Of a stretch of 64,000 nucleotides of DNA, positions 1 through 8,705 are shown piece after piece. Source of the DNA: Mucilaginibacter flavidus (GTDB lineage Bacteria; Bacteroidota; Bacteroidia; Sphingobacteriales; Sphingobacteriaceae). The number at the start of each line of letters is the position of its first letter. Within the stretch, counting starts at the first letter, position 1. Made by a program: the position numbers and the translations under genes. Location: assembly GCF_024055575.1 (NCBI RefSeq), contig NZ_JAMXOE010000006.1, positions 124,001 to 188,000 on the forward strand, written 5' to 3'. The notes below the pieces were generated by a model, which searched no databases, was not told the DNA's origin, and was given only the letters and a program-made list of their open reading frames with translations.

Positions 1-1
1 G

Positions 2-682
2 CGCCGGTCACTTGCCAAAGACCATAATTTGAGTGCAGCCCAAAAAACTAAAATAGTTAACGACGAAATTAAACACAAGGCCGACCTAAAAACCAAAGCG
101 GGCCCAGATACCGTTGACAGAAACTTCAAATCGGGGTTGCTTATCATTACAGCCGATAGCAGCTATAAACAATACATTGCCAAGCAACAAAAGCTGCCAG
201 AAAGCAAACAAGATAGCTGGTTTGCAAAGCTTTATAATAAAAAGGCTTTCGATTATAAAACAAAATATGGGACACGTTCAAAGGAAGTATTTTACGAAGA
301 GGTAAGGCATAATATTCCAAAAATGATGTTCCTGATGCTTCCGTTGTTCGCCCTGATATTAAAAATTACCTTTTGGCGCAATAAAAAGTTTTACGTGGAG
401 CATCTGATATTTGCTTTCCACCTGCACTGTTTCATTTTTATCTTTCTGGCGATGCTAATTCTGCTATTGAAAATAACACCTGAAAATGAAACATGGATTG
501 GTATAGTCAACCTTATTGGAGGCATTTATATGATGTGGTATGCGTACAAGGCGCTGAAGGTTGTATATCAACGTAGTACGTTCCGCACGATAACCAAGTT
601 TATCGGTATTTATATAAGCGATATGGTCGTGTTCATATTTTGCTTTAGCCTGGTGTTACTGGTATCGGCGCTGCTGCTTTAG
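2..682 (+). CDS. DUF3667-type integral membrane protein, 5'-truncated
   Basis: The reading frame is open from the left edge of the window, so the N-terminus is missing; an in-frame TTG at 29 is the first possible start but is probably internal. The visible C-terminal part has a charged soluble stretch followed by about four hydrophobic segments (roughly residues 98-113, 125-148, 155-175 and 195-216 counted from the TTG). The motif YVEHLIFAFHLH is typical of DUF3667 proteins, which are Bacteroidota membrane proteins of unknown function whose N-terminus usually carries a small Cys zinc-binding motif, here out of view. Its stop codon overlaps that of the convergent GH53 gene. Function unknown. 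Confidence 0.7.
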   Translation, partial: RRSLAKDHNLSAAQKTKIVNDEIKHKADLKTKAGPDTVDRNFKSGLLIITADSSYKQYIAKQQKLPESKQDSWFAKLYNKKAFDYKTKYGTRSKEVFYEEVRHNIPKMMFLMLPLFALILKITFWRNKKFYVEHLIFAFHLHCFIFIFLAMLILLLKITPENETWIGIVNLIGGIYMMWYAYKALKVVYQRSTFRTITKFIGIYISDMVVFIFCFSLVLLVSALLL

Positions 683-1722
683 TCGCCAAATGCATCCAGG
701 GCAATGGTAGGTTTTCCGCTATTGTCAAAAGCACCCAGGCCATAACCTTGCCAGTTATAAGCTTCAGGTTCCCAGTAAAAAACGCCAAGTCCGTTGCTGC
801 CAGATACCGAGTTTACTTTGGTAATAATGTCTGTCAGGAAATTACGGCTCGCATCGGGCGATGATGCCGGCATGCCCACCTCAACAACCATACACGGTGT
901 AGAATAACGGCTCACCATATCATTTATATTAGCCAGGCATTTGCTGTCATAGTCCGCCCAGTTATCAACCGAAGGGTAAAGCGACATCCCTATAATATCC
1001 CATTGTGCCCCGTTTGTCTTTAAACCATCAAACATCCAGCGGAAAAGGCTATTATCATAACCATTCGAAATATGCACGATTACTTTAGTAGTGCTGCTCA
1101 CTGATTTTACAGCAGAATATCCAGCCTTTATCAGCACGGCAAAGTTTGCCATACTTTTTGAAGCACGACCATCTTCCCAAAGCATGCCATCATTGGTTTC
1201 GTTGCCAACCTGTACCCAATCAGGCGTGATACCGTTAGTTTTTAAGGTATTCATTACACTTACCGTATAATCATGCAACGTTGTTGTTAAGTTGGCAAAA
1301 TCGAGTGCTGCCCATGCAGCGGGCTTTGGCTGTTTGCCGGGGTCGGCCCAGCTGTCACTGTAATGAAAGTCAATCATAATTTTCATACCGGCAGCCTTTG
1401 CACGTAATGCTTTCGCAACCAAATCGGCAGTATTGCACCAACCATTGGCGGGATTAACCCAAGCCCGCAGCCTGATGGAGTTAAAGCCAAGACTTTTCAT
1501 TAAACCAAACAAATCCTGCTGGTTACCACTTTTATCATAAAACTTAACGCCCGTGGATTCCATCTGCGTTACCCAGCTGATATCAGCGCCTTTGGCAAAT
1601 GCGGCTGAAACTACGGGCGGTTTATAGGTTTCGGGCGGGGTTGGCGGCGGATTGCCTCCTTTGCTCGAGCAGGATATGATCAGTAATAACAGACCACTGT
1701 AAACCCACAATACCTTTTTCAT
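679..1722 (-). CDS. GH53 endo-beta-1,4-galactanase, lipoprotein
   Basis: Predicted arabinogalactan endo-beta-1,4-galactanase, hydrolysing beta-1,4-galactan side chains of pectin. The N-terminus is a lipoprotein signal with Cys18 after LLLIIS, so the enzyme is probably anchored to the outer membrane. The GH53 barrel starts near residue 42 (FAKGADISW) and contains IRLRAWVNP, DFHYSDSWADPGKQ, the acid/base motif VGNETNDG (Glu175) and the nucleophile motif VVEVGMP (Glu281). Length (347) is normal for the family. It lies downstream of the GH9-GH3 pair on the same strand but more than 500 bp away, behind a strong terminator, so it is probably a separate transcript. Convergent with the DUF3667 gene, sharing overlapping stop codons. 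Confidence 0.93.
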   Translation of the reverse strand: MKKVLWVYSGLLLLIISCSSKGGNPPPTPPETYKPPVVSAAFAKGADISWVTQMESTGVKFYDKSGNQQDLFGLMKSLGFNSIRLRAWVNPANGWCNTADLVAKALRAKAAGMKIMIDFHYSDSWADPGKQPKPAAWAALDFANLTTTLHDYTVSVMNTLKTNGITPDWVQVGNETNDGMLWEDGRASKSMANFAVLIKAGYSAVKSVSSTTKVIVHISNGYDNSLFRWMFDGLKTNGAQWDIIGMSLYPSVDNWADYDSKCLANINDMVSRYSTPCMVVEVGMPASSPDASRNFLTDIITKVNSVSGSNGLGVFYWEPEAYNWQGYGLGAFDNSGKPTIALDAFGD

Positions 1723-1936
1723 GCTGGTCTTTTTTTTAGATTATAAATTGGTATAACAAATATATAATCCCGGCATTAAAAATAAAATGTTTATTTAACA
1801 TTTATTATTCAGCGTTACAACGAGTTGATTGATACCGGCAGAACAACGTACAAAACAGTCGGTACTTTCGCCTGGTAATGGGATGCCGTTAAGCAAATGA
1901 AAGTTGGTATAAGAAGCCGTAACCAGACTTTCGTTC

Positions 1937-1993
1937 GCCTCACCTACACGGCGAAGCCCTCATGTAATAATCCTCTCCAAAGTAGAGGACTTA
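1937..1993. repeat. Degenerate Bacteroidota intergenic repeat
   Basis: The gap between the GH3 and GH53 genes carries a short hairpin, TCCTCT (1971-1976) and AGAGGA (1984-1989), followed on the + strand by a gactta tail, with GCCTCACCTACAC some 30 bases upstream. Read on the minus strand this is the TCCTCTACTTTGGAGAGGA...GGTGAGGC pattern seen at many Bacteroidota gene boundaries and related in design to the copies in the arginine operon. The rest of 1723-2100 shows nothing coding that I can support. Confidence 0.45.
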
Positions 1994-2109
1994 AGCTTCG
2001 CTCTTGAAAATTTCTTTTTTAGAACCCTCTATTATTGCATTTAATAATTAGCGACTCAAGTATATTTAATCGCTGTAAAAATAAAACACCTGATAATCAG
2101 TATGTTTCA

Positions 2110-2148
2110 TAGCGTTCCGGGTGTTCCGCTGGTAAAAACGGAACGCTT
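2110..2148 (+). repeat. Dispersed inverted-repeat element, copy A
   Basis: A 39-base element with inner inverted arms GCGTTCCG (2112-2119) and CGGAACGC (2139-2146). It matches 33 of 39 positions of a second copy in inverse orientation at 58219-58257. The decamer TGATAATCAG lies just upstream (2091-2100), and the same decamer also lies near the second copy (58309-58318). It looks like a small mobile or REP-like repeat; its function is unknown. Confidence 0.5.
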
Positions 2149-2177
2149 TGCCGGCATGCGAATGATTTTAAAGAATG

Positions 2178-2226
2178 AAAAAAGATGTGTAAAAAGCCGC
2201 GGATATTTGGCTTTTTACACATCTTT
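2178..2226 (-). terminator. Intrinsic terminator of the GH9-GH3 operon
   Basis: A perfect 18-bp stem (2181-2198 with 2209-2226), 10-base loop, followed on the minus strand by a run of six T. It lies 20 bases past the GH3 stop codon, so it terminates the minus-strand glycosidase transcript. Confidence 0.85.
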
Positions 2227-2246
2227 AACCACATTTCTAATGTGTT

Positions 2247-4526
2247 CTATAATCTTCCTGTCCTTGACGGTACTGTATTTGAGATAAAATTAAAGCTTTG
2301 TGTTTGGTCGCCAATTTGAATTTTAAACTCGCCTGCTTCAGTAACCGTTTTGCTAATGTCGTTTACAAAAGCTAAATCTTTAGCTGTGATTTTAAAGGTG
2401 ACGGTTTTGCTCTCACCTGGTTTAAGACTTATTTTATCATATGCCCTCAAACGTTTGGTGTCGGGTGCAATGCTCGCATACATCTGGCTGGTGTACAACA
2501 AAACCGACTCTTTACCTTCAACGGTTCCTGTATTTTTCACATCGATAGTAACCGTTAAAGTTTCGTTTGCCTTTAAGTTAGGTTTGCTCAAATGCAGGTT
2601 GCCATAGCCAAACGTGGTATAGCTTAAGCCGAAACCAAACTCATACAGCGGGTTATAACTGTGGCTGTCATCAGAGTTGCCATTCTCCAGGTTTTTGCGG
2701 TAATAGTTGTTTAAAGAGTTCGGGTATTTCGGGTAAGTAACCGGCAGCCTGCCCGACGGGTTGGCATCACCAAATAAAATACTCGCCAGTGCGTCTCCCC
2801 CTTCGTTACCTGCCAGGTAAGTCATTACCGTTGCGGCAGACCGGCTCTCGGCCTGGGTAACAATACGTGGCCTTCCCTCAGCTAAAACCAGGATAACCGG
2901 CTTACCTGTTTTTGCCAATTCCATAGCCAACTGGGTTTGTGCCCAAGGCAGGTTAAGGTCGTCAATATTCCCTACGTTTTCGGTATAAGATAATTCGCCT
3001 AAGCAAAGTACAATCACATCGGCATTTTTAGCCGCCTTTACCGCATCATTTACATTCTTAAGACTATCAAAAGTGGCCCCCGGCTCGTAACTTACGTTAC
3101 CCTTGCCAATTTTCTGCTGAATCGCTTCTAAAATGGTGTTTTTATCGGCTGCAAACTTATCGGCCTGGTCGCCTTGCCAGTTATAACTCCAGCCACCATC
3201 CAGCGAGCGCATGGTATTAGCGGTTGGGCCGGTTACCAGCACTTTGATATTCTTTTTAAGCGGCAGTATATTATTGTTATTTTTTAGCAACGTGATAGCT
3301 TCCGTAGCTGCCTGCACGCTCACCTGCCTGAACTCATCGGATCCGAATTTTGGATAATCATTGGGGTTGCCAACAGGCCTTTCAAACAAGCCTAATTGAT
3401 ATTTCACCTTCAATATGCGGTGAACAGCTTCGTTTACGCGTGCCATCGATACCTTGCCTTCGTGCACCAACTCAATTAAATAGTTGTAAAAACTGTACTC
3501 ATAGGGTACCATGCTCATATCTATACCGGCATTTACGGCAATCATTACTGCCTCTTTTTGTGTAGCTGCAATGTGGTGGCGGTCGTGCAGGTATTCGATA
3601 TCGCGCCAGTCGCTTACAGCTATGCCATCAAAATGCAGTTCGCCGCGCAACACATCGGTTAGCATATATTTACTGCCGTGGATGGGCACACCATTTATCT
3701 CGCCCGAGTTGATCATAATTGTCCTTGCTCCTGCCTTAACCGCTTCGATAAAAGGTGGTAAAAAGTATTCACGCATGTAACGATCAGGTATCCAGGCTGG
3801 CGTGCGATCTTTGCCACTTACCGGGTAGCCGTAACCCAGGTAGTGTTTCATACACGCTGCAACGTGATATTTATCGCCAACGTCATTGCCCTGGTAGCCT
3901 TTAATAATAGAGGTGCCCATGGTTTTTATCAGGTAAGGGTCCTCCCCAAAAGTTTCATAAATACGCGGCCATAATGGTGATTTTCCCAAATCAAGCACCG
4001 GCGAATAGTTCCAGGGGATATAGCTGGCGCGAGTTTCGTAAGCCGTTATCTCGCCGGCTTTGTAGGCAATGTCCCTGTTAAAGGTGGCCGCCATGGCAAT
4101 TTCATGCGGAAAAAGTGTGCTGCCTGCAGTGTATGTAACACCATGTATCGCGTCGATACCGTATATGACCGGGATTTTCAACCGGTCCTTAGCCGCTTCA
4201 GCCTGTATGGCTGATACAACTTCGTACCAATGTTCGCGGGTATAAGCCTGGCCACTCACGTTTAATATTGAGCCGACATGATATTTTAAAATAGCTTCCT
4301 TTATTTTCGCAGCATCAATTTGATGTGCCCCATTGGTGGTGGTTGATACTACGTCTGATGTCACCTCCGTCATCTGCCCTACTTTTTCTTCGAGCGTCAT
4401 TTTGGCGATCAAGGCATCAACTTTTTTGTCGATATCGCTCCCTTGTGACTGGCCCTTTTTGGGCTGGGCAGCCAGCAGCAGCACGTTAAAACATACTGCG
4501 CTTAAAATAAAAATTATCCTTTTCAT
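2247..4526 (-). CDS. GH3 beta-glucosidase (BglX-like), exported
   Basis: Family 3 glycoside hydrolase that removes terminal glucose (or xylose) from oligosaccharides in the periplasm. Residues 1-20 form a signal peptide ending LLLAAQ. The GH3 N-terminal barrel contains KHYLGYG and the nucleophile motif GIAVSDW (Asp306). The C-terminal alpha/beta sandwich starts near residue 400 (AATEAITLLKN), and a fibronectin-III-like domain ends the protein (about 650-750). At 759 residues it is full length and close to the E. coli BglX architecture. It sits 23 bp or so downstream of the GH9 gene, so endoglucanase and beta-glucosidase are probably co-transcribed and act in sequence on beta-glucans. Exact substrate cannot be read from sequence. 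Confidence 0.93.
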   Translation of the reverse strand: MKRIIFILSAVCFNVLLLAAQPKKGQSQGSDIDKKVDALIAKMTLEEKVGQMTEVTSDVVSTTTNGAHQIDAAKIKEAILKYHVGSILNVSGQAYTREHWYEVVSAIQAEAAKDRLKIPVIYGIDAIHGVTYTAGSTLFPHEIAMAATFNRDIAYKAGEITAYETRASYIPWNYSPVLDLGKSPLWPRIYETFGEDPYLIKTMGTSIIKGYQGNDVGDKYHVAACMKHYLGYGYPVSGKDRTPAWIPDRYMREYFLPPFIEAVKAGARTIMINSGEINGVPIHGSKYMLTDVLRGELHFDGIAVSDWRDIEYLHDRHHIAATQKEAVMIAVNAGIDMSMVPYEYSFYNYLIELVHEGKVSMARVNEAVHRILKVKYQLGLFERPVGNPNDYPKFGSDEFRQVSVQAATEAITLLKNNNNILPLKKNIKVLVTGPTANTMRSLDGGWSYNWQGDQADKFAADKNTILEAIQQKIGKGNVSYEPGATFDSLKNVNDAVKAAKNADVIVLCLGELSYTENVGNIDDLNLPWAQTQLAMELAKTGKPVILVLAEGRPRIVTQAESRSAATVMTYLAGNEGGDALASILFGDANPSGRLPVTYPKYPNSLNNYYRKNLENGNSDDSHSYNPLYEFGFGLSYTTFGYGNLHLSKPNLKANETLTVTIDVKNTGTVEGKESVLLYTSQMYASIAPDTKRLRAYDKISLKPGESKTVTFKITAKDLAFVNDISKTVTEAGEFKIQIGDQTQSFNFISNTVPSRTGRL

Positions 4527-4552
4527 GATTATATTGGTTTGGTTGATTGGTT

Positions 4553-6349
4553 TTATTTTGATTTTCTAAATTCAGCCTGCAACGCCTCTATCGCATTTGC
4601 TAAATAAGCAAACGGTGCATTCCAGTTTATTGCTATTTCGTTTGCCGCATAAGCGCGGTCGTCATCTATGTAGGCTTCGTCAGGGTTGGTCGATGGTACT
4701 TTTATCCCATCCTGCATGCCGGGGTTAGCGCCGCCCGCCAATAAACCTGGTATTGGGTCAGCAATGCCATCAGCTACTGACGGCCGGTGATGTGGGTGTA
4801 TAGGCATTTTACTGCCGTAACCGGTTATGTACGAGTAACCCGCGCCGTTTCTGCCTAAAATGTAATCAAGGTTGGCAAGAGCATAGTCCAGGTATTTTTT
4901 ATTGGGTGATAAGCGGTAAGCCTGTATCAGCAAAATCCCTTCATTTGCCGCTTCCGAGTTGCTGCCCCAACCAAAATGCCTGGCAGATTTGTTCATCACG
5001 GTTTGATAGGCCGTTTCATCTGCACCAGCTATCATATTATCGGCTGCAGCCAGTAATCGTTTTTTAATTTCTGATAGTTCCTTTGGGCCATTTGGACCGA
5101 ACGCTTTGTTGTTTTTTAGGAGCGTATAGTAACCCAGAAGCTTTACCTGGCTCCAGGTGGGCACCGGCATCGTAGTATCGGGCAGTAAATTTATGTCTTT
5201 TAAAAAGCCAGGCTTCTGAGTCGCAACCGTGAGTTCGGATGCTGCCCAAATAAATTCGTCTTTAAAATTGCGGTCACCATAAGCGCCGGTGGCTACTTTG
5301 GGTTCAAACTGTTTGTTCATGGTATCCTGGTTGTAAACCACATTGGGGTTTTTCACCGCCCAGTCCCATGCTTTGCTTGCTTGTGTTAAACAGGAATCGG
5401 CCAAACCCGGCAACTGCGTTTTAAACTTACTGAAAACCCTGCTGGCCTGCGCCAGCACGGCGGCAAAATCGAGCGTTGCTGCAGTTCCTTTTTGCACTAC
5501 GAACCGCGGTTCCGTGCTTTTATCGGGCATTTCCATTTTATCAAATGCCGCATTGGTTAGTTTGTGGTACACCCCGCCGTCCGCCGGGTCTTGCATGGTG
5601 AGCATCCAGCGCATGTTCCACAGTACTTCATTCAGTATATCCGGCAAACCATTACCGCTTTCGGGAATGTTCAACTTCACAGTTTTCATGTAAGCAGGAA
5701 AATCCTCGTATAATGACAATAATGTGCTTGTAGTAATCCCGCTGTTAACTATGTATTTGTTATAATCGCCGGCGTCGTACCAGCCCCGGGGCGATGAAAT
5801 AACTGTGCCCGCCGGGCGGCCGCTGTTCGCTGCAGATGCATGGATTAATACGCTTGTATCCGGGTGCCCCTCTGCCCTGCTCCATTTGCCCGCATATTTT
5901 TCATTTAGGGCGATGGACGCACGCATAAAATAGTAAGCTTTTATAGAAGCCGCCGCAACATCGTGGTACACAGCTCGTTTAATTTCAAATGGAAACGAAT
6001 AGCCCGAGCCAGGCACATAAAGCAGATATTTGCCTGCGGTTTTAAATTCGGAAAAGTCGGCAATTCCGGTATAAGCTCCTCCAAATGTCGGCTTAATTGA
6101 TTTTTTCAATTTGCCGGCATATACATTCTTTTTGGCAGTCGTCTGGATATAAAAATCATCGCCTTTACTGTTTAATACAATACCGATTTTGGGACCGGCC
6201 GGATAAAAACCGGTTTGATTTAACCGGACGTTAACGCCTTCGTTGCCAGTTTTTTGCTGTGAAAAAGCAGGCTGAACACCAAAAACAAAAGCCGCCGCAA
6301 GCAGGCAACAGTAGTTTTTTATATACCCTTGCAAATATTTATTACACAT
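4553..6349 (-). CDS. GH9 endoglucanase, exported
   Basis: Family 9 glycoside hydrolase, cleaving internal beta-1,4 (or mixed) glucan linkages. I use the ATG at 6349 (MCNKYLQG) rather than the GTG four codons upstream. A signal peptide ends near PAFSQQ; an immunoglobulin-like CelD_N domain follows (about 40-125), then the (alpha/alpha)6 catalytic domain. WYDAGDYNKY carries the catalytic Asp residues and DDDRAYAANEIAINW near the C-terminus carries the acid Glu (residue 571 from this start). It is the first gene of the GH9-GH3 pair. No carbohydrate-binding module or type IX sorting domain is visible, so it is likely periplasmic or surface-attached by other means. Confidence 0.93.
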   Translation of the reverse strand: MCNKYLQGYIKNYCCLLAAAFVFGVQPAFSQQKTGNEGVNVRLNQTGFYPAGPKIGIVLNSKGDDFYIQTTAKKNVYAGKLKKSIKPTFGGAYTGIADFSEFKTAGKYLLYVPGSGYSFPFEIKRAVYHDVAAASIKAYYFMRASIALNEKYAGKWSRAEGHPDTSVLIHASAANSGRPAGTVISSPRGWYDAGDYNKYIVNSGITTSTLLSLYEDFPAYMKTVKLNIPESGNGLPDILNEVLWNMRWMLTMQDPADGGVYHKLTNAAFDKMEMPDKSTEPRFVVQKGTAATLDFAAVLAQASRVFSKFKTQLPGLADSCLTQASKAWDWAVKNPNVVYNQDTMNKQFEPKVATGAYGDRNFKDEFIWAASELTVATQKPGFLKDINLLPDTTMPVPTWSQVKLLGYYTLLKNNKAFGPNGPKELSEIKKRLLAAADNMIAGADETAYQTVMNKSARHFGWGSNSEAANEGILLIQAYRLSPNKKYLDYALANLDYILGRNGAGYSYITGYGSKMPIHPHHRPSVADGIADPIPGLLAGGANPGMQDGIKVPSTNPDEAYIDDDRAYAANEIAINWNAPFAYLANAIEALQAEFRKSK

Positions 6350-6508
6350 AAATAGAAACACTTGTTTAATATCGCCTATAAATGGTTTATAAAGATAAGT
6401 GTAACTTGTACAATAAGTATAATACTAAATTGGCAATAACCGGCGAAAAATATAATACTAAACAAGCATTTAAGTAATCAGAGCACGATCGATAGTTTGG
6501 GATTAAGC

Positions 6509-6537
6509 AAAAAAGGCCCGCTTTTCAAGCGGGCCTC
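6509..6537 (-). terminator. Intrinsic terminator of the beta-barrel gene
   Basis: GGCCCGC (6515-6521) and GCGGGCC (6529-6535) form a perfect 7-bp GC stem. On the minus strand it is followed by a T run (6514-6509). It lies about 20 bases past the stop of the barrel protein gene. Confidence 0.9.
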
Positions 6538-6556
6538 ACATCATATATTTTGAATG

Positions 6557-7153
6557 TTATATTTTAAGCAGCGGTATTGCCAAACTTAAATTAAACAAAC
6601 TAACCTTGGTTTGTGAGCTGCCATAAGTTTGCTTGCTAAGTCCTGCTTCGTAACGTAAGTCGACCGATATGTTTTTAATATCGATTCCTGCACCGAATAC
6701 CCACGCGTAATTTTGATCTCTATAATCGAGCGAGGTTGCGTTACCTACAGCTGTACCGAAGCTTTGGCTTTTGTTAATGGCAAATGACACCAGCGGGCCT
6801 GTATAAAAACGTCCGCCAAAACCAAACGCACCAATTTTGCCCCCAAATAAAAGCGGCACGTCAATACTGGTAAATTTCGCTTTTACCTCGGTGCCATTGT
6901 CTGTAATTTGAACATTTTTGCCGGTTACATAAAGTTCGGGTTGGAAATTAAAGCCCAAAGCCCCAACCCTCGCCCATAATCCGCCTAAATACCCGGCACG
7001 GTTACCTGTGCTGAATGTTGAACCTGCTGATGATGATAAGCTTGCAAAATTCACACCGCCCTTAATACCTAACTGGAACGATGGTATAACCTGCGCCGAA
7101 CTAAAAGTAAACGCAGCTGTAATTGTTATTAAAGTAAGAATTAGTTTTTTCAT
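6557..7153 (-). CDS. Outer-membrane beta-barrel protein (PorT/porin-like)
   Basis: A 198-residue exported protein with signal peptide (MKKLILTLITITAAFTFSSAQ) and alternating hydrophobic/polar strands expected of an eight-stranded outer-membrane barrel. The opening FQLGIKGGVNFASL is the usual start of the outer_membrane beta-barrel (OMP_b-brl_2/PorT-like) families of Bacteroidota. The C-terminus ends in a strand without a clear terminal aromatic. It has its own downstream terminator and a large perfect palindrome 70 bases upstream of its ATG, so it is probably monocistronic. Specific role unknown. Confidence 0.75.
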   Translation of the reverse strand: MKKLILTLITITAAFTFSSAQVIPSFQLGIKGGVNFASLSSSAGSTFSTGNRAGYLGGLWARVGALGFNFQPELYVTGKNVQITDNGTEVKAKFTSIDVPLLFGGKIGAFGFGGRFYTGPLVSFAINKSQSFGTAVGNATSLDYRDQNYAWVFGAGIDIKNISVDLRYEAGLSKQTYGSSQTKVSLFNLSLAIPLLKI

Positions 7154-7223
7154 AGTGATTAATAAGGAGTTTATAAATAAAATAGTTGATTTTAAATAGT
7201 GTAGGAATGGCCTTAAATTAGCA

Positions 7224-7264
7224 ATATCCGGTATACATTAATCAATTTAATGTATACCGGATAT
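7224..7264. other. 18-bp perfect palindrome between tolC-like and barrel genes
   Basis: Arms ATATCCGGTATACATTAA (7224-7241) and its exact reverse complement (7247-7264) around a 5-base loop. It is downstream of the TolC-like gene and 70 bases upstream of the barrel gene. Neither side has a T tract, so it could be a terminator of the ABC-TolC transcript, an mRNA 3' stabiliser, or an operator for the barrel gene. Confidence 0.7.
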
Positions 7265-7326
7265 TTTGGTAGAATCTGCGATAAATGTAGAACAAATTTT
7301 ATTAATCCAAAAAGAATTATAAAAAT

Positions 7327-8676
7327 TTAGAAGCTTAGTTTTCCCTGGTAGTAATCTAATATTTTAGTGCGTATTAGATAGTCGTACCGGGCGTTAATCA
7401 GGTTTACATTAGCTGCGTCAAGGTTGTTTTTAGCGATAATGAATATGTCGGATGTGATAACACCAGCGTCAAATTTTGTTTTCTGGGCATCGTAAAGCGA
7501 CTGGTAAGTCACAACCTGATCATTGAGAATCTGCAAGCGGTCGTATGCGTTGTTCATGTTTGCATGGGCCTGCTCTATCTGTTGCTTTAGCTGAATTTGC
7601 GTTGAGCTGTTGTTATTCTGTGCATCAAGCAAATCAAGTTTAGCGCGCCTTACATTATTCCTGCTTTGAAAATAATTCAAGAAAGGTACCTGCAAATTAA
7701 GACTTGGGCCGTATAGCCTGTTGTCTTTAAACTGCGAACTAAAGCTTGCCGGCGGTTCGTTGCCGTTAGGTAAGTTTGAGTATTGGGTAGAGGTTCCGTA
7801 ACCTAATGATAATGTTGGGTAATACTTCCCTTTGGCAGCCGAAACTTCTTTTTCAGCCGATTTTACCCTAAGGTCTGACGCTTTAACCAATGCTAAGCTG
7901 CTTAGCGCAGCCGAATATATTTCATCAGGGTTTGATGGATAAAGTCCGGGCGAATTATTAGCCTGCAAACGTTCCAATCTTATGTCCTTTTTATAAGCTA
8001 CGTTCATAGCTTCCAGCAAGTTAATTTTGGCTGTTAACACCGCTGTTTGCGCGTTGTAAATGTTTATCTGGTCGGTACTGTGTACCCCTTTAATATTATA
8101 GTATTCGGCTGGCGCAATACTACCGGCATCATTTAAATTTTTTTCGCGGTCAAGGTTTACTTTCGAGGCATCAAACTGCAACTTGGCCTGGCTCAATTGA
8201 TCTTCGCTGTTGAGTTCTATGAAGTACAAAGAAATTATAGTCAACGTGGTTTCGTTCTTAACCTCCTGGAAATCCATTTTTCCCGCCTGGTAGGCCAATG
8301 AATTTTGCCTGATGGAATTTATCGCGCTTAGGCCGTTAGATAAAAGAATATTACTGTTAAGAGAAAACTGTGCAAATTTACTTTGTGATGCACTAACTGT
8401 CACACCTGAAGTGTTGGTACCCCGACCGTAAGTAATATTATACCCCGCCTGTCCATTTAAATTTGGCAACAGGTATTCGCGTGCCTGGTCCCAGGAAATC
8501 TTGTCGCGAAGCATTTGGGTTTCACTTTTCTTTACGCTAAGGTTATTAATAATGGCAATATTAACACACTGCTGCAAGGTTAAGACGCTATCAAGCTGCG
8601 TTTGTGCAGGCTGGGCTTTTGCAATAACTGTTGCGGATAAGATTAAAAGGACTAAAGATATTTTTTTGAAAAACAT
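7327..8676 (-). CDS. TolC-family outer-membrane efflux protein
   Basis: Outer-membrane channel of a tripartite efflux or secretion system. It has a signal peptide (about residues 1-21) and two copies of the outer-membrane efflux repeat, seen as long amphipathic helices (SVKKSETQMLRDKISWDQAR near 37 and the matching helix region after about 255) with strand pairs between them. Length 449 is normal for TolC family. It begins 29 bp downstream of the ABC ATPase gene and is probably co-transcribed with it. No adaptor (HlyD-type) or permease gene is next to it, so the inner-membrane parts must be encoded elsewhere. Confidence 0.9.
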   Translation of the reverse strand: MFFKKISLVLLILSATVIAKAQPAQTQLDSVLTLQQCVNIAIINNLSVKKSETQMLRDKISWDQAREYLLPNLNGQAGYNITYGRGTNTSGVTVSASQSKFAQFSLNSNILLSNGLSAINSIRQNSLAYQAGKMDFQEVKNETTLTIISLYFIELNSEDQLSQAKLQFDASKVNLDREKNLNDAGSIAPAEYYNIKGVHSTDQINIYNAQTAVLTAKINLLEAMNVAYKKDIRLERLQANNSPGLYPSNPDEIYSAALSSLALVKASDLRVKSAEKEVSAAKGKYYPTLSLGYGTSTQYSNLPNGNEPPASFSSQFKDNRLYGPSLNLQVPFLNYFQSRNNVRRAKLDLLDAQNNNSSTQIQLKQQIEQAHANMNNAYDRLQILNDQVVTYQSLYDAQKTKFDAGVITSDIFIIAKNNLDAANVNLINARYDYLIRTKILDYYQGKLSF

Positions 8677-8705
8677 GATTATGATGATATTTACTGCCGG
8701 TATTT

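Noticed and set aside
2102..2287. Plus-strand ORF of 61 codons in the GH3-GH53 gap
   Set aside because: It runs through the 18-bp terminator hairpin and into the GH3 3' end; composition not protein-like.
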